From: Fratercula arctica
Lineage: Eukaryota > Chordata > Aves > Charadriiformes > Alcidae
Length of the DNA stretch: 64,000 nucleotides
Reading direction: 5' to 3'
Assembly (NCBI GenBank): GCA_947846985.1
Contig: CANTUZ010000002.1
Location: 59,848,563-59,912,562 of the forward strand
Both the position numbers and the translations under genes were made by a program. Under the pieces are notes generated by a model. The model saw nothing but the letters and a program-made list of their open reading frames with translations, was not told the DNA's origin and ran no database searches. This document shows, piece after piece, positions 61,828 to 64,000 of the stretch (its first letter is position 1; each line of letters starts with the position of its first letter).

Positions 61828-64000
61828 CTCATCTGGGGCAGATATTTGTCAGATACTCAAAGATAAGTAGGCTCAAATGAACAGATGAAAAGTTTTATGG
61901 CTGTATAAGCCAAATGTTTTTCTAATTTGGACTACTTGAGGAATCAATGGGATATTCTGTAACATCTTGCTGATGGAGAAAGAAATTTTCTATGGTCTCT
62001 ATCACCAGTCACAGTCCTCTGGGGCTGGGCAATTCCATCACGTATCTTAACAGTTGTCTTACCCCCAAAACACAAATTTTAGGGCATTTAGGGCCATGAA
62101 CCAGATGGCTCATAAATGCAATGTAGAAGATCATCATCTAAAATCCACCAGTTCTGTTCACTAGAGGAGGGCAATAAATCAAAAGTTGATTAACTGATTG
62201 ATATTCTGTGTGGTTCAACTTCCCCTACTTCATCTTCTGCTGCAGATTTTCTTGTAGGTGCATTTAGCTGTTGTCCCTATACTTGGTTCTCATTTTAGGA
62301 ATGAGAAATGGTATTTTTATGTGCCAGATGATATACAAATGGTTCACAAGATATGCTGGGATCATGAAAGCTGAAACAGTACATGCACATACAAAATTAT
62401 CTTTGTATACATTTTTAATGAGGGCATTAAACAGGCACCTGGGGGGAGTAGATATGACTCTTTTTATAATGGCTGTTCAAAATGGCCAGATGGCACAAAG
62501 AGCTAAAGATGCACTTTTTTTCCCTCAACCTGAGGACTCTGTTTGGAAAAGAATGAAATCAAACACTATCTTCTAGTAAAACTGTACACTTTTCATTAGG
62601 AAGTTAACATCAGAGACATAGCCTCAATTTATAAAACTTGCCTAAGAAAATAACAAAATAACAAAGAATAGAAAACAAACTGTCGGAGAGTAGTCAGAGA
62701 AAGAGTCAATCAGTTTGAAATAGACAGAGCAGCAGTTTGTAATATTAGACAGCCTGTGACCTTTTAATATCTATTGCTTATCATACCCTGAACACTTAAA
62801 ATGAAATGCCATCATTTGTCATGGCATACAGAATACTATACAGAAATTGATCAGATTTTGGTGATGGGTTTTTTTTAATCTTTAAAGTCAATGTGGAAGT
62901 ATCTTTTTCTCTAAGTTCAGAGTGCAACGTATGCTTTTCTGAGTTATTAAGGACTGCTGCTAAATCACATGCTTATCAAAACTGGAGGAGATCAAAAGAT
63001 TATAACTTAATGAGAATTAGTTTTGATTATTTGAATTTTTGTGATAAGTCTTCAAGGCAAGGATGCAGTAACATCTTGGTCTTTTTTGTTGCTTTAGTAA
63101 AAATGAATAAAATTTGAAGTTGAAATTTTAATTAAAGGAATCCTGAATTCTGAGATATGTTACATTATGAAAGTAAGTTTTGAGCAGTTTAATAGAATGG
63201 TTATGCTGTCTCTTTTTCGTCAAAGGTAATAGTGTATCAATAAAGTGGCTATCAGATCTCATGAGTGAAGAATAATTACTGGGCATATATTCGTTTGATG
63301 ACTTTCACAAAGTATATTTTTGATATATAAAAGAGTGGAACAGAGAAAAGCATAAATCCATCCTTCTAAAAATGTCTACAGTTGGGTAGGACTGTTTAGT
63401 AGATTAATAATGAGATATAACTATTCTACATGAAGCTGCTTGCTTAATTCATTGACAGTAAGCAAAAGGTTGTGTGGTAGATCAGTTCTTCATAGTCAAG
63501 ATTTTTCTTCAAAAATCAGTTCTCCGCAGTAACAATTTCAGAAGACTCAGATGGAAAATTAAAGACCAAACTAGCTAAATCAAGAGAGTATTACATTTTT
63601 TTGTAATTAGTCTTCCTAGTCAGTGAAGGCAAATTTCATAGAGAATTTCAGGATACCTTTTGCCTTCGCCTGAATTCTTCCTGATGCTAAAATAGAAATG
63701 GACTGATGTTACTTGGGGTTGCTGGGCCATTGCCTGTTGTGCATATATGAAGAAAGAAGGAAACGTAATGGAAATATCAACTGAACAAACTATTCATAAT
63801 ACAGACAGGGTCCCTCCATCTTACTAACCATAAAAATATAGGTTTGAAATATGTGTTGGACTCTTTATTTCAGAAATACTAGAGAAAATGCATGGAGTGG
63901 GTAACAAAACATGCACGTTGTTTATGACATAGAACTCTTAACCAAAGATGATTAAACTTTTTGCTTCTGTGCTTGATAGGATTGAATAAAAATGGAGAAA

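Larger units (their letters stand above)
55353..64000. other. AT-rich non-coding stretch, no gene supported
   Basis: The longest frames (105 codons at 57290-57607 plus, 101 codons at 62271-62576 plus) match nothing I recognise. Simple tracts, an exact 25-base repeat pair and a 22-base inverted repeat are listed separately. The window ends in the same type of sequence, so a gene could lie just outside. Confidence 0.65.

Noticed and set aside
1..64000. CRISPR arrays, operons, prophage, tRNA or rRNA genes
   Set aside because: No regularly spaced palindromic repeats, no B-box-like tRNA sequence, no rRNA or snRNA motif seen. The CR1 content marks the DNA as avian nuclear.

Overview
The window reads as bird nuclear DNA. 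The best evidence is a set of CR1 (chicken repeat 1) non-LTR retrotransposon pieces with the CR1-type ATTCTATG 3' terminus. Repeat density is low, the background is AT-rich, and no L1, Alu or other mammal-type SINE was noticed. Nothing bacterial, viral or plasmid-like is present. No protein-coding gene, tRNA or rRNA gene can be supported from sequence alone. The 64 kb is best described as intergenic or deep-intronic sequence, and almost every open frame is a chance frame or lies inside a repeat.

Layout. 1-9.3 kb is AT-rich single-copy-like DNA with simple repeats. A very old CR1 remnant lies at 9.27-9.48 kb. A 1 kb CR1 lies on the minus strand at 14.8-15.8 kb and a 1 kb CR1 on the plus strand at 23.75-24.76 kb. 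24.8-38.5 kb is mostly unique but holds a diverged direct duplication (27.9-28.3 and 29.8-30.3 kb), two MIR-like SINE relics, an exon-like open segment at 32.5 kb, and decayed fragments of old sauropsid repeats. The best-preserved CR1 is at 38.5-39.3 kb on the minus strand, with a 231-codon ORF2 C-terminus still open.

47.9-52.0 kb is a different compartment. A CR1 3' end and a CR1 interior of what looks like the same subfamily, both on the minus strand, flank about 3.5 kb of partly GC-rich sequence. That sequence holds a diverged tandem array of about 170-base units, a polypyrimidine tract and a perfect (CATAG)12 microsatellite. 52-64 kb is again AT-rich, with one plus-strand CR1 3' end at 54.8-55.3 kb, SINE and sauropsid-repeat relics, and a 25-base exact repeat at 59.8 and 61.8 kb.

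No set of genes works together here. Most of the recognisable content is retrotransposon insertion and decay, local duplication, and simple-sequence growth. Repeat family names rest on recall of consensus features; no database search was possible.
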